DNA of 64,000 bases from Tetrapyrgos nigripes. Lineage: Eukaryota > Basidiomycota > Agaricomycetes > Agaricales > Campanellaceae. The stretch's first letter is position 1; each line of letters opens with the position of its first letter. The translations under genes were made by a program, and so were the position numbers. The notes below the pieces were generated by a model. It saw nothing but the letters and a program-made list of their open reading frames with translations. It ran no database searches and was not told the DNA's origin. Below, piece by piece: positions 12,303 through 23,185 of this stretch. The stretch is from NCBI GenBank assembly GCA_013368315.1, contig JAACJM010000045.1, positions 1 to 64,000 of the forward strand. The letters are read 5' to 3'.

Positions 12303-12311
12303 GTTCAATCT
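12303..12311. repeat. Right 9-bp target-site duplication
   Basis: GTTCAATCT, identical to 11090-11098. Confidence 0.85.
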
Positions 12312-12449
12312 AATTCCAACAGATGAATTTAAATAACCTGTCTTTATGTGTTGGGTTGGTATACCCGTCAAAAAAGTGGGAGTGTGAGGCGTGCTCAAGC
12401 CAAAAGCGCAGTCTGCTAAATCTGGATGACGTGTACTAGTGCCCATACT

Positions 12450-12476
12450 CACCACCACCACCACCACCACCACCAC
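12450..12476. repeat. CAC trinucleotide microsatellite
   Basis: About nine tandem CAC units. They lie just upstream of the decayed copy of the NTF2-domain gene and may descend from one of that gene's low-complexity coding tracts. Confidence 0.8.
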
Positions 12477-12739
12477 TAACTCCACTCCTACAACTTGTCT
12501 TCAACTTCTACCTCAACCATCAAACTCTTACAATCCTCAGAATCTTTGCATACACTCATCCTGCCCAATGGAGGCCCTTCTTCTATCAACCCCAACGCTA
12601 ACCCCAATTCCCATGGCAACTCCAATACTAACTCTACCACCAACATCGACTCCAGCCTCAATAGCAAAGCAGAGATGAAGCCATGCCTGAAGACAAAGCT
12701 GTCGTTGAAGATCAGACGCAACATGAAATCGTTAGCATT

Positions 12740-13455
12740 AAGAGACCCACGACCACACCACCTGGATCATAGGATTAGTCTGGATGACCTGGAGAGAGAG
12801 TGAGAGCAAGGAATGCAGGAACAGGCAAATGCAGATCAGAAGAAGATCAACATGGATACACGCTCAACAAGCAATGTTTCAGCATCGGCTGGTCCAGCTT
12901 CTTTAACTATGACGACTACTTGCAAGGAGCGAAATCTCCAGACGATTCTGACCCAATTATTCATTTGATGCCCCATAATGCCCATCGAAATCCCTCCTTC
13001 CCCACTGCTTCTGTCAATGAAATGACTTATGTTCTTCATTTTGAAAAGGGAAAAGAGGCCAAGCCTAACCCTGTCTGGCAGTGAAACTGGGCCTTACTCT
13101 CATCCTACCATCACTGTAGGGAGAAGGTCAGCTTTGGGTCAGAAGGCTTCAGAGGTGTTATTGGGAGCTGGCTCTAGGACCAGTTCTGGTTCACCAACTT
13201 GAGTTGCAAATTCTGCCCATGCTAGCCCAGCGGCTTCCACTACCATTCACTATTCTGGGTTGACTTCCCAGCTTTCAGATCTTGCTGAGAGGCTCAAGCA
13301 ACCTAGTATTAGCTTGTCTTCTCGGCCAGTGACTATGACACCATCCTTTGATAAGACTGATAAACAGAGTGTTTTGCAAACTGTTACTAAGTCTCATATT
13401 AAACATCGCTGTCACTCTGATCAAGCTGGGTCCTTGTCTTCTACACCAGGGATGT
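12740..13455 (+). pseudogene. Decayed fragment A of the NTF2-domain gene
   Basis: The DNA is a diverged copy of about 36750-37505 inside exon 3 of the gene at 33.5-38.9 kb. It keeps the order of that segment: ATTAGTCTGG, the EKGK block, the GRRSALG block, and the AERLKQP and SLSSTPG blocks. It has lost a common frame. Many differences from the intact gene are C-to-T or G-to-A at former CpG sites; for example CGAGCTGCG has become TGAGTTGCA. It stops abruptly at about 13455. It cannot be functional as protein. Confidence 0.8.
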
Positions 13456-13589
13456 GGGCCCCATATATGGTGGCAAGTACGAGTCTGAATTATGGTTAGC
13501 TGCATCCACACTTCTCAAGGAAAAAATCATTACTTTATTATATTATTAATACTCTGTACATCAATCAACACATTAACCAGTTCCCACAT

Positions 13590-14922
13590 TCATTGTCTTG
13601 TATACATGACACATACAGCCTGTCTACCTCTGCAATCATTGAGGTTAATGTTTCTTTCTCTCAGGTTACCAGACCATTTTAGAGAACCACCATCCACCAT
13701 TCCATCATAATAAAAAACCTGGAATTGTGTATCAAATACTCTGCTTGTAAAATAGTCAGCACCGTAATAGATCACACCAGCTAGCCTATATTTGTGCAAT
13801 ATGTTATCCAAACCAATATTTAACTCATGATCAATATATATGTGCCAGCTGGAAGTAGTGGAACCAATATAGAAACACATAACTGGAGGAGCATATACAA
13901 GTTCTGTTGCAAAGACCCTAGATCTGGCACAATCTTCAAAGTCACATCTACCTGTATGCTGATCGTTGAGGTTTTGCAAAACCCAGGAAGCAATTGAAGT
14001 GAATGTATGCCCTATAGTATATGCATCTAGCATAGTGATATTACTTGTACTTACAGGCTGTTGAGAAGGATGCATAGCAACACATGTAGGCACAGTATGA
14101 GTTATCTCTAGCCTGTGTTTCATAAGATGTCTCAGCAAGTCATATACTGATACATAGCTTCCTCTGGTGAAGGAACTGTCTAATAGCTGCAAGTCATCAA
14201 ACTGGGTTACCAAATCCTCTTTTACTTCTTCAATGCTTATACTGTTCTGTGACAATAACTCAAGGTTCTCTGCAATCTTTGTCAAGAAAGGGTTTCTGTA
14301 TTTTTTGAACTTATTTTGCCAGTATATAGGATTGCTGTGCCAAATATGTATTATAATTGCCATGATTAAATCATAAGCACAGCTGTTTCTGTTCCAAACA
14401 GGATCTCATACACTGGCAATGATCTCACCCTGGCTATGTCTTCTCAATACTTTGGCCTTACGGCAATCACTGTTATTTTTCATATCTACATCACTTTGTT
14501 TTCTCACATGCTTTTTGGAATCAGATGAAGTTGTCAAACGATATGAAACTTGTGATGGTTTGGAACCCTTTGCAACTGTCAGATTAGTTGATACATGATC
14601 AATTTTTTTCTTTTGAGAATTCCTTTTAATTTCTGTGTCCACTATTTTCCATTCAGCAATGTCATAATCACATTCAAAAGGGTCATCTTTACACCAATGC
14701 AGTGTGTGATACATATGTGGAGGTCTGTATTCTGCACCCATGACAGTTGTGGATGTCAACTGGGTTATGTGGACAAGTTTTACCCTGAGATGCATAATCA
14801 GTCATTGAGAAACAAGGTAGCACCTCAACCTGACTTCTTGACACATATACCTTCCTATCATCAGGAAGTGCACAATATGTGGAAGTAAGGGTTCTGCTTA
14901 ATGGAATAACATTCAAAGGCAA
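13590..14922 (-). pseudogene. 3' part of a Pif1-like helicase / USP-like protein (mobile Agaricomycete family)
   Basis: Read on the minus strand, 14922-14689 contains PCFSMTDYASQGKTCPHNPVD, matching the C-terminal motif of fungal Pif1-like helicases (MTDYASQGKTR-N-VDL). Next, 14795-14406 carries a Lys/Ser-rich linker. Then 14363-13590 ends in a block resembling the last part of a ubiquitin-specific-protease fold: LAGVIYYGADYFTSRVFD, an FYYDGM motif and GRQAVCVMYTR. I recall these parts together in one large mushroom protein family. Frames change twice, the N-terminal ATPase motifs are absent, and the start is missing, so this is a relic. The stretch is strikingly poor in CpG, unlike its right flank beyond about 15020. 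Confidence 0.6.
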
Positions 14923-15019
14923 CCCAGGTGGATTGGTAAGTTTGATGAATAAAGTCTCAAGAACTCTTTGTTTTCTGGTGCCAGTAGTTGAAGACCACTA
15001 CAAATTTACAATATGCACA

Positions 15020-16560
15020 GGATCCAATCACAATCAAGGCGGAAACTTTCGAGGACCAATTCTGCCAATTCTACGCAAAGATTGATGCCATGGACGCCGA
15101 GGGGGCTAACAGTCAGTTCAAGCCAGAACTGTTCATTTCTTCTCAACTTCAGCCTTTCTATCTTTCACTGGAAGGCGATGTGGCGTGAGTTTTGTGAATA
15201 AGTGTCTGGATCTGTCTTTCTTATTATAACGCTACCATGACGTTTCCAGCACCTTCTGCATCACTGACATCATCGTACCCGTTATCCAAGTCATGAATGC
15301 ACTACTCCGGCACAACAAGTATAAAGGGTTTCTGACCGTTTGAAGCAAGGGGTACCCACTTTCTTACTGCCGGACATCACCTTCATTTTCGGTCATAAGG
15401 CCTGACCCCCTCCCCCCCTCCCCCTCTCCTTCCTTTTATGGAAGGTAGTATGTAAGCAAAAGTTACATAAGCTTACCTCATCTCCCCAACCCCATCATCA
15501 ACGCTCTTTTGACTCATATTTTACTCCACTAAAAGTGTGTATACATGCTCTTTTTGTCCCTATTTAGATTGTACATATGCTGACCTGCATTTTTCTTACA
15601 CTTACTGCCATGATGTCATGCAGTACAAGTCACATGGTTGCAATGGAATGGTCCAGCCTCCTTCTAGATTTGGTTTCTCAGCTAACAGAATGAGCCTAGA
15701 TGCTGTTTTTGTCTTCATTTTATGCTTTTAGCAAGTCTTGTACTGAATGGAAGGCTCTTACAGGTCATCCAAGTGCTTATTACATAGCATGTCACTTTGG
15801 GTCATAAGGACCCCTACACCCCCCCCCTCCCCCCAAGGTGATGTCAGGTATTAAGGTTCTGGGTACCCCTTGGTTCGAAGCCAGGCTTTGGGCAAGCATG
15901 GTACACTTTCTGCTTGATCAAATTTCCAATCTTTCATTCTGAACACTGATATATAGCTACTGGCTACATTGACCATCTAATTTATCTGCATGATGAGAAT
16001 AAACACCCGACCTCAGGGAACGGGAACTACGGGAAACCTCTAGTGATTTTCGAAGAGAAGGCAAGTTATCCTGTTTGTCTGACAAGGTCTTCACTTAATT
16101 TTCTAGTAGATCGTTGGGGCAAACGAACCTGAATGGCGTAATTGACTGAGCTATAATAACGACAGGCCTGCCGCCCCGATTCCGCTCGCATATCCCAATT
16201 TGCAGAAGATAATACCGCAAATAAGGAAGTACGTGCATAGATCCGTCTGTAATGTTCCCATGCTGACCAAGCCCAAGGTATGTATTCGAGCAGCAAGTCG
16301 TCTATACAGTCATCTCAGACGCCCAAGTCCACGTCGGGGCAGTGTGGGGAAGATGTCAAAAATGGAGCAGTTACAGCGGGTCGTCAAACCCCATAGTGAA
16401 AGCTCTGCCAGCATATCCCTATATAAAGCAAAGGAAGGGCGTACAACACGATTGCAGAATCGTTTTTGGCCGCACTGGAGTCCCAAACACGGTGACGGGT
16501 CGACAAGTCTTGGTGTTGATGTGCTACATGGCACTCAAGGATGAGGGATATGACGATTTG
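15020..16560 (+). pseudogene. Unassigned gene remnant split by an inverted-repeat insertion
   Basis: A coding-like exon (ending FYLSLEGDV near 15180) is followed by a GT donor, an AG near 15248, and a second exon reading FCITDIIVPVIQVMNALL. Similarity to coding sequence stops at about 15325 and resumes near 15965 with GYIDHLIYLHDENKHP. In between lies an inverted-repeat block. Further downstream, frames with RKYVHRSVCNVP and similar text persist to about 16560, with stops. I do not recognise the protein. It is probably a gene interrupted by an insertion, then decayed. Confidence 0.35.
15337..15883. repeat. Inverted-repeat block, about 550 bp
   Basis: The left arm (about 15337-15383) contains AAGGGGTACCCA and GACATCACCTT. 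The right arm (about 15833-15883) contains their inverted copies, AAGGTGATGTC and TGGGTACCCCTT, in mirrored order. Both arms are bordered inwardly by long C-runs next to GTCATAAGG. Target duplications were not found, so the limits are approximate. It is probably a degenerate MITE. Confidence 0.6.
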
Positions 16561-17030
16561 TGATTGCGGGCATACCAGATATTTCTGTGCACTTGAAAGC
16601 TTGAATACTTATGTACCAATATGTAGCAATCAGTTCACTCCCCTCTTCTTTTCGGTCTTGACGACTTGAGCCAGACTTGCACCAAGCATGTATGCGAATC
16701 GCGATGACACTCGAAAGTTCGAATTCATGACCGTCTTAGTGCCCTCATGAGACGCAGCTGGAAGGTATTAATGACGTGCCGCATACGCCGGAGCCGTCGC
16801 AGGAACCTTCTTCAACATTGGGCGTTTCGAGCGGTGTTGAGGTGTGATAAATGGACTGGTGATACGTAGTTGAGCACGGGTCGAAAAAACCAGCTGTTTT
16901 TATTCTCTAGTATCATCTGGCATGTATTGGGTTGGCATACCGTCGGAAAAGTGGGAGTGTGAAGCGTGCTCAAGCCAGAAGCAAATCGAGGTCCAAACTG
17001 GATCGATGACGCGTAGTGTATATATTAGTA
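16560..17030. other. Intergenic DNA with a segment shared with 12340-12440
   Basis: From 16918 to about 16985 the sequence matches 12345-12415: both contain GGGTTGG, GTGGGAGTGTGA and GCGTGCTCAAGCCA. This suggests both stretches descend from one duplicated locus. No gene was recognised. Confidence 0.5.
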
Positions 17031-17035
17031 ATTAG

Positions 17036-18323
17036 TCCCAGTGAAAATCGACAATGGGAGAAGACGGCAGGAGATGGCTAGAGATGGGAGGAGACGTGAG
17101 GTGATGGCTAGAGATGGGAGGAGACGTGAGGTGATGGGAGTGGATGGGAGCGCGCGTGCTCCCATCTCTCCGCCAGAATTTTGGCGTTTCCCATAAAAAA
17201 AATGGGCGCATATGGGAGCATATGGGAAATTTTGTTTCGTATAAGATAAATACTATACACTGTACAATCCACTATCTTTAGTGCAAATACCGGAATGCCT
17301 CATCCTCTGCCATAAGCCAACATCTGCCCCCATCCTTGTCCATCTCTGACCATCCTGTCCCATTCCGCAGCCATGGGGTCCTTCCAGTACCTCGGCTCTC
17401 CTTCCTTTCCATATCGTCGCAATTTAGCCCGATCCGATCCAATCTGATCCTATCCTCTAGCTTCTGCCAAGTCCGGATGATGTTGCGAGTTCGGGGTTAT
17501 GAAAGCGAAGCTGAAAATGACTCAAGTCAGCTGGAAGCCAATGAAGTACAAAAGAATTGCGTACTTTGGGTGATCCTCGAGGTAATATGTATTGACTGAG
17601 GGATAGAAACGTCAGATAAAGGCCTTGTGCGGATGCAATAGAAGACATACCAGTGGAATTTGACGTTAGTACTACCTGATGCGCAAGTAAATTAGGCACG
17701 AAGACAATGAAATAAAATCAAGTACTCACCAAAGACAGTCGAACGGTACATATTCTGTCCACGTGTATGCGCTTGAAGGACTCTCAATGAGGGAGAGGAA
17801 GTCAAGCAACGAGGTTATAAGCACATACCTCACAGTAAAACGGGCAAAAACGCGTCTCAACGCACCCATTTACCCTGCGACACTCCGACATCTATCCACT
17901 AAGCACCCTATGAGACGAAATCCTGCGGAATCTGCTCGCAACATGATACAGTCACCGATACAATAAGAACGGAGGGAGAGCGGACTTGGGCGGAAGGAAC
18001 AGCTGTGAGCATTGGGATGGTGGTGGTAAAGAAGAGGGAAGAGTGCGTGGGGAAAAAACGCCACGACGTCTTGACATACGAGACGTCGACGTGACAAAAC
18101 CGAGACATAGCTCAGAGTCAAAGTTAACACGACTCAGCTCAGACTAGCACTTTGCATGTGGTTATTCTTATATGACGGGATGACGGACAAGAAGAACGAA
18201 TTGATTGACAAAAGAAGGCGAGTGACGTCCACATGGAATTTACCATGCTCACCCATCTCCTGCCATCTCCTGCCATCTCCGCCCATTTCTCCCATAAGGA
18301 GCCATTGTCGATTTTCACTGGGA
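17036..18323. mobile_element. Inverted-repeat element, 1288 bp, with ATTAG duplication
   Basis: The ends are exact inverted copies beginning TCCCAGTGAAAATCGACAAT. ATTAG flanks both sides (17031-17035 and 18324-18328). Two tandem copies of a 29-bp unit (GAGATGGGAGGAGACGTGAG and following bases) lie inside the left end. The interior has no recognised transposase, and its short frames look incidental. The superfamily is unclear. It splits the ancient duplicated locus that carries fragment B. Confidence 0.8.
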
Positions 18324-18354
18324 ATTAGTTCCCATGGCTGGTTGGTTCGCCGTC

Positions 18355-18487
18355 GAGCTTGTATAGAATTTCCTTTTCTGCGTGAGGTTGTGGGTTGCAC
18401 TCTTACAGTTCTTACGCAGCAAAAGTGTTAATCCGAGCTCAAACAGTCATCCTGTCTCCTTATTTTTGACAAAACCTTCGAGCCTGC
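18355..18487 (+). repeat. Copy of the tRNA-Val upstream flank
   Basis: Closely matches 33096-33236, including GCGTGAGGTTGTG, ACAGTTCTTACGCAGCAAAA and the CATCCTGTCTCCT block. The tRNA that follows at 33239 is missing here, so the duplicated copy has lost it. Confidence 0.75.
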
Positions 18488-18527
18488 GCCATTCAATTAG
18501 CTGTAGTAAATGCCTCGACATTCTCTA

Positions 18528-18990
18528 CTTCAACTTCCACGACCCCAATTATTCATTTGACGCCCCAATTACTGCCACCGTCACCGTAATGCCCATCGAA
18601 ATCCTCCTTCCTTCACTGCTTCTGTCAACGAAACGACTTATATCCCTCATTTCGAAAAGGGAAAGAGGCCAAGTCTAACCACGTCTGGCAGTGAAAACGA
18701 GCCTTACTCTCGTCCTGTCGTCACCGTAGGAAGGTCAGCTTTAGGTCGGAAGGCTTTAGAGGTGTTATCGGGAGCTGACTCTAGGACCAGTTCTGGTTCA
18801 CCAACCCGAGCTGCGAATTCTGCCTGTGCTAGCCCAGCGGCTTCCAGTTCTGTGACTACCATTCATCATTCTGGGTCGACTTCCAAGCTTTCAGATCTTG
18901 CTGAGAGGCTCAAGCAACCGAGTGTTAGCTCGCCTTCACGGCTAGGGACTGCGGTGTCATCTTCTGCACATTTACAGGCCGATAAACAGA
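18528..18990 (+). pseudogene. Decayed fragment B of the NTF2-domain gene
   Basis: A diverged copy of about 36966-37420 of the NTF2-domain gene. It preserves the TATVTV, VNETTY and RTSSGSPTRA blocks in order but with frame changes. Compared with fragment A it has far fewer CpG losses. It runs directly into a copy of the DUF6534 tail near 18990, forming a chimaera. Confidence 0.75.
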
Positions 18991-19345
18991 CCAGTGATCA
19001 TGACTCCTCCGAGGATTCTATATCTAGTGGTGTCCGAACTGGCCCTCGCATGAATGAGAAAACCAGGGTGCTTCAACTTTCAAGTTGGACATGGGCGAGT
19101 TGCTTCAATAGTAACAACAGGGGATCGTAGACATACTAGTACTGGGAATCTGGATGGCAAGATGTACTCGATGCCGTTGTTGCCACTGTCGAGAAGGAGT
19201 GTTACGGACATTTGCGGTCCAGGAAGAAGCGGAGTCGAAGGTCTAAGTTAGCGCTGACATCGGCGCAGCTGCTTTACTATTAGTACAGTACATAGATACT
19301 GCGTCGTTCTTGAGCATTCTTGAGTCCACTGGGAAAAACACCCGA
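18990..19345 (+). pseudogene. Displaced copy of a DUF6534 gene tail
   Basis: Matches 10685-11040, the last exon and 3' flank of the gene at 9186-10927. Shared blocks include the SEDSISSG-type Ser-rich text, the ARMNE motif, LPLSRRS, and 3' flanking DNA with GATACTGC and GTTCTTGAGC. It begins in the middle of what should be fragment B, so two unrelated genes are fused at about 18985-18995. No upstream helices are present. Confidence 0.75.
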
Positions 19346-20040
19346 AATGAAAGACGTTTGACAGCTGGGTTTCAATTTCAATTTGTCCTTGCTCGTATCT
19401 CCCAACCCAAACCAACTATTACTTCAGCTATGCTCAACACTTCCTCTTTCCACACCATTGCATTTGCATTCTTGTAAAGAGTCTTCTTCGTCGACATTCA
19501 TAAATGCACAAGAAGATGTCTCGTAGACTGTTCGCCTTTGTCTCTCAGTGGTCTGTCTTCTTGCTGATACTATGGATATCAGCTAGCACCGGCCTCTTGT
19601 ATCTGTCAACCATTTCTGGACTGCGATTTTGCACACGAGGAAGGATTACGGATGTACATGAAGTCATTGTCATGATCAGGTGCGTTGGCTATCTCTGAAG
19701 TACTGCTCTTCTTACTGACTCTTTCTTTTTTGCTGTCTTTGTATCTTCAGGTGAACAATCGCAAGTCTTTCAAGGAGATTTTGGAGAAACCTTACCTTTC
19801 GCTGAAGCTATGAGGGTGGATCAGTCAACTGTGCAGAATTATACCGCCAGGACACTTCCGCTAGTTCTACCGCGCTGCTGTGCAACCAAGACCGTTTTCC
19901 TGGCCTTCTGAAACAACAGAGTTCATTGGAGCAGGTGTGTAGGCTGTGCTTGATGTGATGTTCTTCTTTCTCATGGTCTTTCGCTTCATGAAGACATCCC
20001 CACCCACAACTTCGCAGGTCAACAGACATAATATGCATCT
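19345..20040. other. Unassigned region
   Basis: A 64-codon frame at 19504-19698 has a hydrophobic stretch (VFLLILWISASTGLLYL) and ends at a possible splice donor. It could be a first exon with a membrane segment, but no continuation was found. Otherwise nothing is recognisable. Confidence 0.25.
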
Positions 20041-20044
20041 TGTA

Positions 20045-21390
20045 CTCCGAATAACTTTACGCCCATGGGCACGGCTCCACGCATTGGATCCCAAGCCTTG
20101 TATAATTGGTACCGAGTTGCGGTCGGACTTGCGAGACGCGTATGAAGAAGGCGTCCGAACCGGCGACGTGGGCCTCATTGGCAAATCCGGGGACTCCAAA
20201 TCTATCTTCAATATTTCCAGACCTAGAGCTGGTCCTATAAACTCGCCGATTTTTGGAGCACCACCAGGTTTCTAGGCCCTATCCCGTTCTATGACAACCA
20301 CCTCTCTTCGAGAAATCTGTATTATCCAGCAAATACATGGGCGTGTAACAAAAGGGTTGGTCAATGGTACTTTATGCTGATAGAGGAGTAGTTTCGTGCG
20401 TATCTCTATCCATGTCCATGCCTCTGTACGTGGAAACTGACGTTTGAGTTTTTAGAGCCTTATTCGGTCCTGGTCTTGGGATATATGTACAAGTCCAATT
20501 TTCGCACTCACAAGGAGCTGTTCTATTTCTTCCTGCTAGTGCTTGTTGTCTAGACTACACTATTCCCAACACTACCCACGCATACATCGAAAAAAAAGCA
20601 TTATCATGGTATCAGTTTGTCAATGACCTCGATTTAGGCGTATACAACTCCCTCTACCTTCCTACCGGATGCGATAGGACATCTTGCTACCATAATCTTA
20701 CCTTTTCCGGCTCTTTCCTCCGATCCTCCTTGTCCTTCAGATTCTCTTCTCCTGTCAATCGGCAATGTTAGAGTGTCGCTGTCCTATAGCTCGCTACCCT
20801 GTGACCAGCGTTGGATGGGCGCTTCCAATCCAGGACATACGCTGAATAATCTTTCCCTGTTTATCGGAGACTTCAAAATCATGATAAAACCCATCTCGTA
20901 CCCGGTTTGAAGCTCTTTCAGGACCACTTCGGAATTATTCTCGAGAACACTTCAGCCCCAGCGAGGTTACTGATCATCGACGGCGCCTAATTCGTCGTCA
21001 TCAACGAACTTGAAGGATCTGTGACTCTGACTCGGACCCTGAGTCTGATGCTTCAATCTATCCAGTATGATTCTACATATTGTAGCTTATGGCGAATCCT
21101 AATACCTCTTGCAGATATGCTATCCTTCTGACATCACCAACGCATACATACTTGACAAGGTATACCGGAAAACTTTCAAGATCCTCGTCTAAAAAGTTCC
21201 TAGATGCCTGAAAACTCGTTGCTATCACTCATGACAGCGAATAGGCAGCGGTCTTGCCAGAGGTAAGCCCAGGTGTCCTTTGACTAGCCGTAACACATCT
21301 GAATGACTTGCACCTGTTCTGCCAGTGGGATAACCAATTACCTGGTAATATATTGTTGGGTAAATTTCCGTCAAAATTTGTCGAAGAAGG
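20045..21390 (+). pseudogene. Decayed GDVG-family paralogue
   Basis: Aligns along its length with the intact gene at 2672-4298. The GVRTGDVGLIGKSGD block falls at about 20150-20200. A second exon at about 20462 contains FGPGLGIYVQVQFSHSQGA, and later exons carry AYILDK and IALITHD-equivalent DNA near 21145-21240. A TAG and a one-base shift at about 20275 break exon 1. Further stops occur near 20395 and 20770, and in the ITHD exon. Exon-intron borders are still visible. It is followed closely by a decayed zinc-cluster regulator, mirroring the intact GDVG and TEA pair. Confidence 0.75.
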
Positions 21391-21449
21391 TAAGTTAGCC
21401 AATCTCTAGACACCTTCGTCTTTCTTCTGTCGTTGCGCACCCCTGTAGC

Positions 21450-22015
21450 ATGCAACTAACCACCCGTGTTCCTACCGTCCAGAACCTTCAGTCCCAGAGA
21501 GTCTCCAGTCCCACCACGCCTTCAACCCTCTCTTCGATAGGCCCTCACAACCATCCGCCACCTAAGTCCGAAAGACATCCGAATCTGCCCAGGCTGAGGA
21601 GAAGAAGAGTTGTTTAGCCTGTTTCTTCTGGCGTGGACGTAAGATGGCATGTGGACCTCAAGACCCGAATAGCCTGGACCTTACGTGCAAAGAATACTAC
21701 CGACGCTCTCTCAAGTGCGAGTACCCGACTGCGACCAGGCGGGGTATGCGTAAGAACCCTGCCTTAGCATCTCAACGCATGATTGAAGGTCATTCCGGAT
21801 CTGGACCTTCAGGTGTTGAGCGAGACAGACCTCGCGTTTTGGCGACCAGCAATATAACACGTCTACCCAATCCGGGCAAACCGATGTCAACATACTTGTC
21901 CCCGAGGAGGAGGCACATCCTGGCAACGCTGATGTTAGCACTTCAAGTTTGGGAACATACGCTTCATCGGCTAAGAGTAACTACCCTTTCCTTTAATCAG
22001 TCTTCTATATGCTGA
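21450..22015 (+). pseudogene. Decayed Zn2Cys6 transcription factor
   Basis: An ATG at 21450 opens a frame typical of the N-terminus of basidiomycete zinc-cluster regulators (TPSTLSSIGPHNHPPP). One extra base near 21570 shifts the frame to a stop, while the shifted frame continues with KSCLACFFWRGRKMACG. The zinc-cluster spacing is CxxC-x6-C then CxxC-x6-C, but the second ligand is Trp and the fifth is Tyr, so two of six cysteines are lost. The basic tail TATRRGMRKNP that normally follows is intact. The open frame continues to 22015. Loss of ligands plus the frameshift indicates a pseudogene. Confidence 0.7.
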
Positions 22016-23185
22016 GCCTGATTCCAAACAGTCTCTTCCTTTGATACCCAGAACCCTTCGAAGCGTATAGAAGGGCGAGTCGTCGTCGTCAGGAGGTACT
22101 CTCGCTTTACTTAGTTGACGATGAGCATTCGGACCAGGATGGCTATCTCATATCGGACTAAACTAAAATGATTTAGACCTGAGTGAGAGCCCGTTGTATA
22201 CTAGTACTGCACTTTCTTTATGTACTAGTTGACGAATCGCTGTGAGTGTTGTAGGGAGAAATACAGTATCTATATTTTCAGCTACTTACATTACAATCCA
22301 GACGCTACACTACGATGGCGTTATAACTATATTTGACTTGTACTCTTTCCAAAAGACTGGGGAGTCGACGCGACTGAAATGGATCGAGTATGTCGTCGGC
22401 GACGTCTTGCACTCGTTCGATCGATCGTCAGTATACTGTATGCACCCTCCTTTCTTAGCCACTCCCGTAACGTAGAATGTTGACTGCTGGCACGATAGAG
22501 GTTAGCTTAAGAGATGACAAGTCTGATGGTCACTGCCGTAGATCAGAGTCGTTACTAGACTCGTCCGCTGGCCCAGGACCAAAGGCAACCCCAACAAGTC
22601 GTTCTGAGGACAGCCTGAGGGAGGCGTCTGAGAGGCGTCTGGGAGGGATTTTTATGTTCGGTGTTTTGTAAGCCCAGACATACTGAACGGGATTGGAGTC
22701 CTCAGATGAGTATGTACAGAGTAGAGTGAGGCCATTGCCTGATGAGTCATGACGCGTTTTCCATGTTCCTTTTCCATCGTCTCATCTACTGGAAAATGTG
22801 CTCAGATCGCTTTTGATGCCGTCGTCTCAGGTGTGTTCCCGGTTTTTAACTTCTGAGTCGTTTCCTGAATACAAGAATGCAGCAGTGTCAGCTTCGTGTC
22901 TCCGATCTCGCGACGAAAGAATAGCGCACCGTAACCAAGCCCTGCACCAAAAAACACTCACTCCACAACACCAGCCGCACCAATATCTCTGTCTTTTTCG
23001 CAACGCTGCGTGGATACAAACAGCGTATAAGCGCTGGACCCAGCGACGTGTTTGTCGTCGATAAGGTGGCCTGACTACTTTGTTCCATATTTGGCTGCAT
23101 TCTCATCAAAGTGTCAAAGGCATGCTTCTCAACGTGTCGAGTAACCCTTTAACCTCTTCCTATACTGCTCCAGCTTGAGCCCCGC
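22016..23185. other. Intergenic region without a recognised gene
   Basis: Several short frames exist on both strands without domains or convincing splice chains. Nothing assignable was seen. Confidence 0.4.

Noticed and set aside
15340..15900. GGTTCGAAGCC string as a tRNA T-arm
   Set aside because: No matching acceptor or anticodon arms; the string belongs to the inverted-repeat block.
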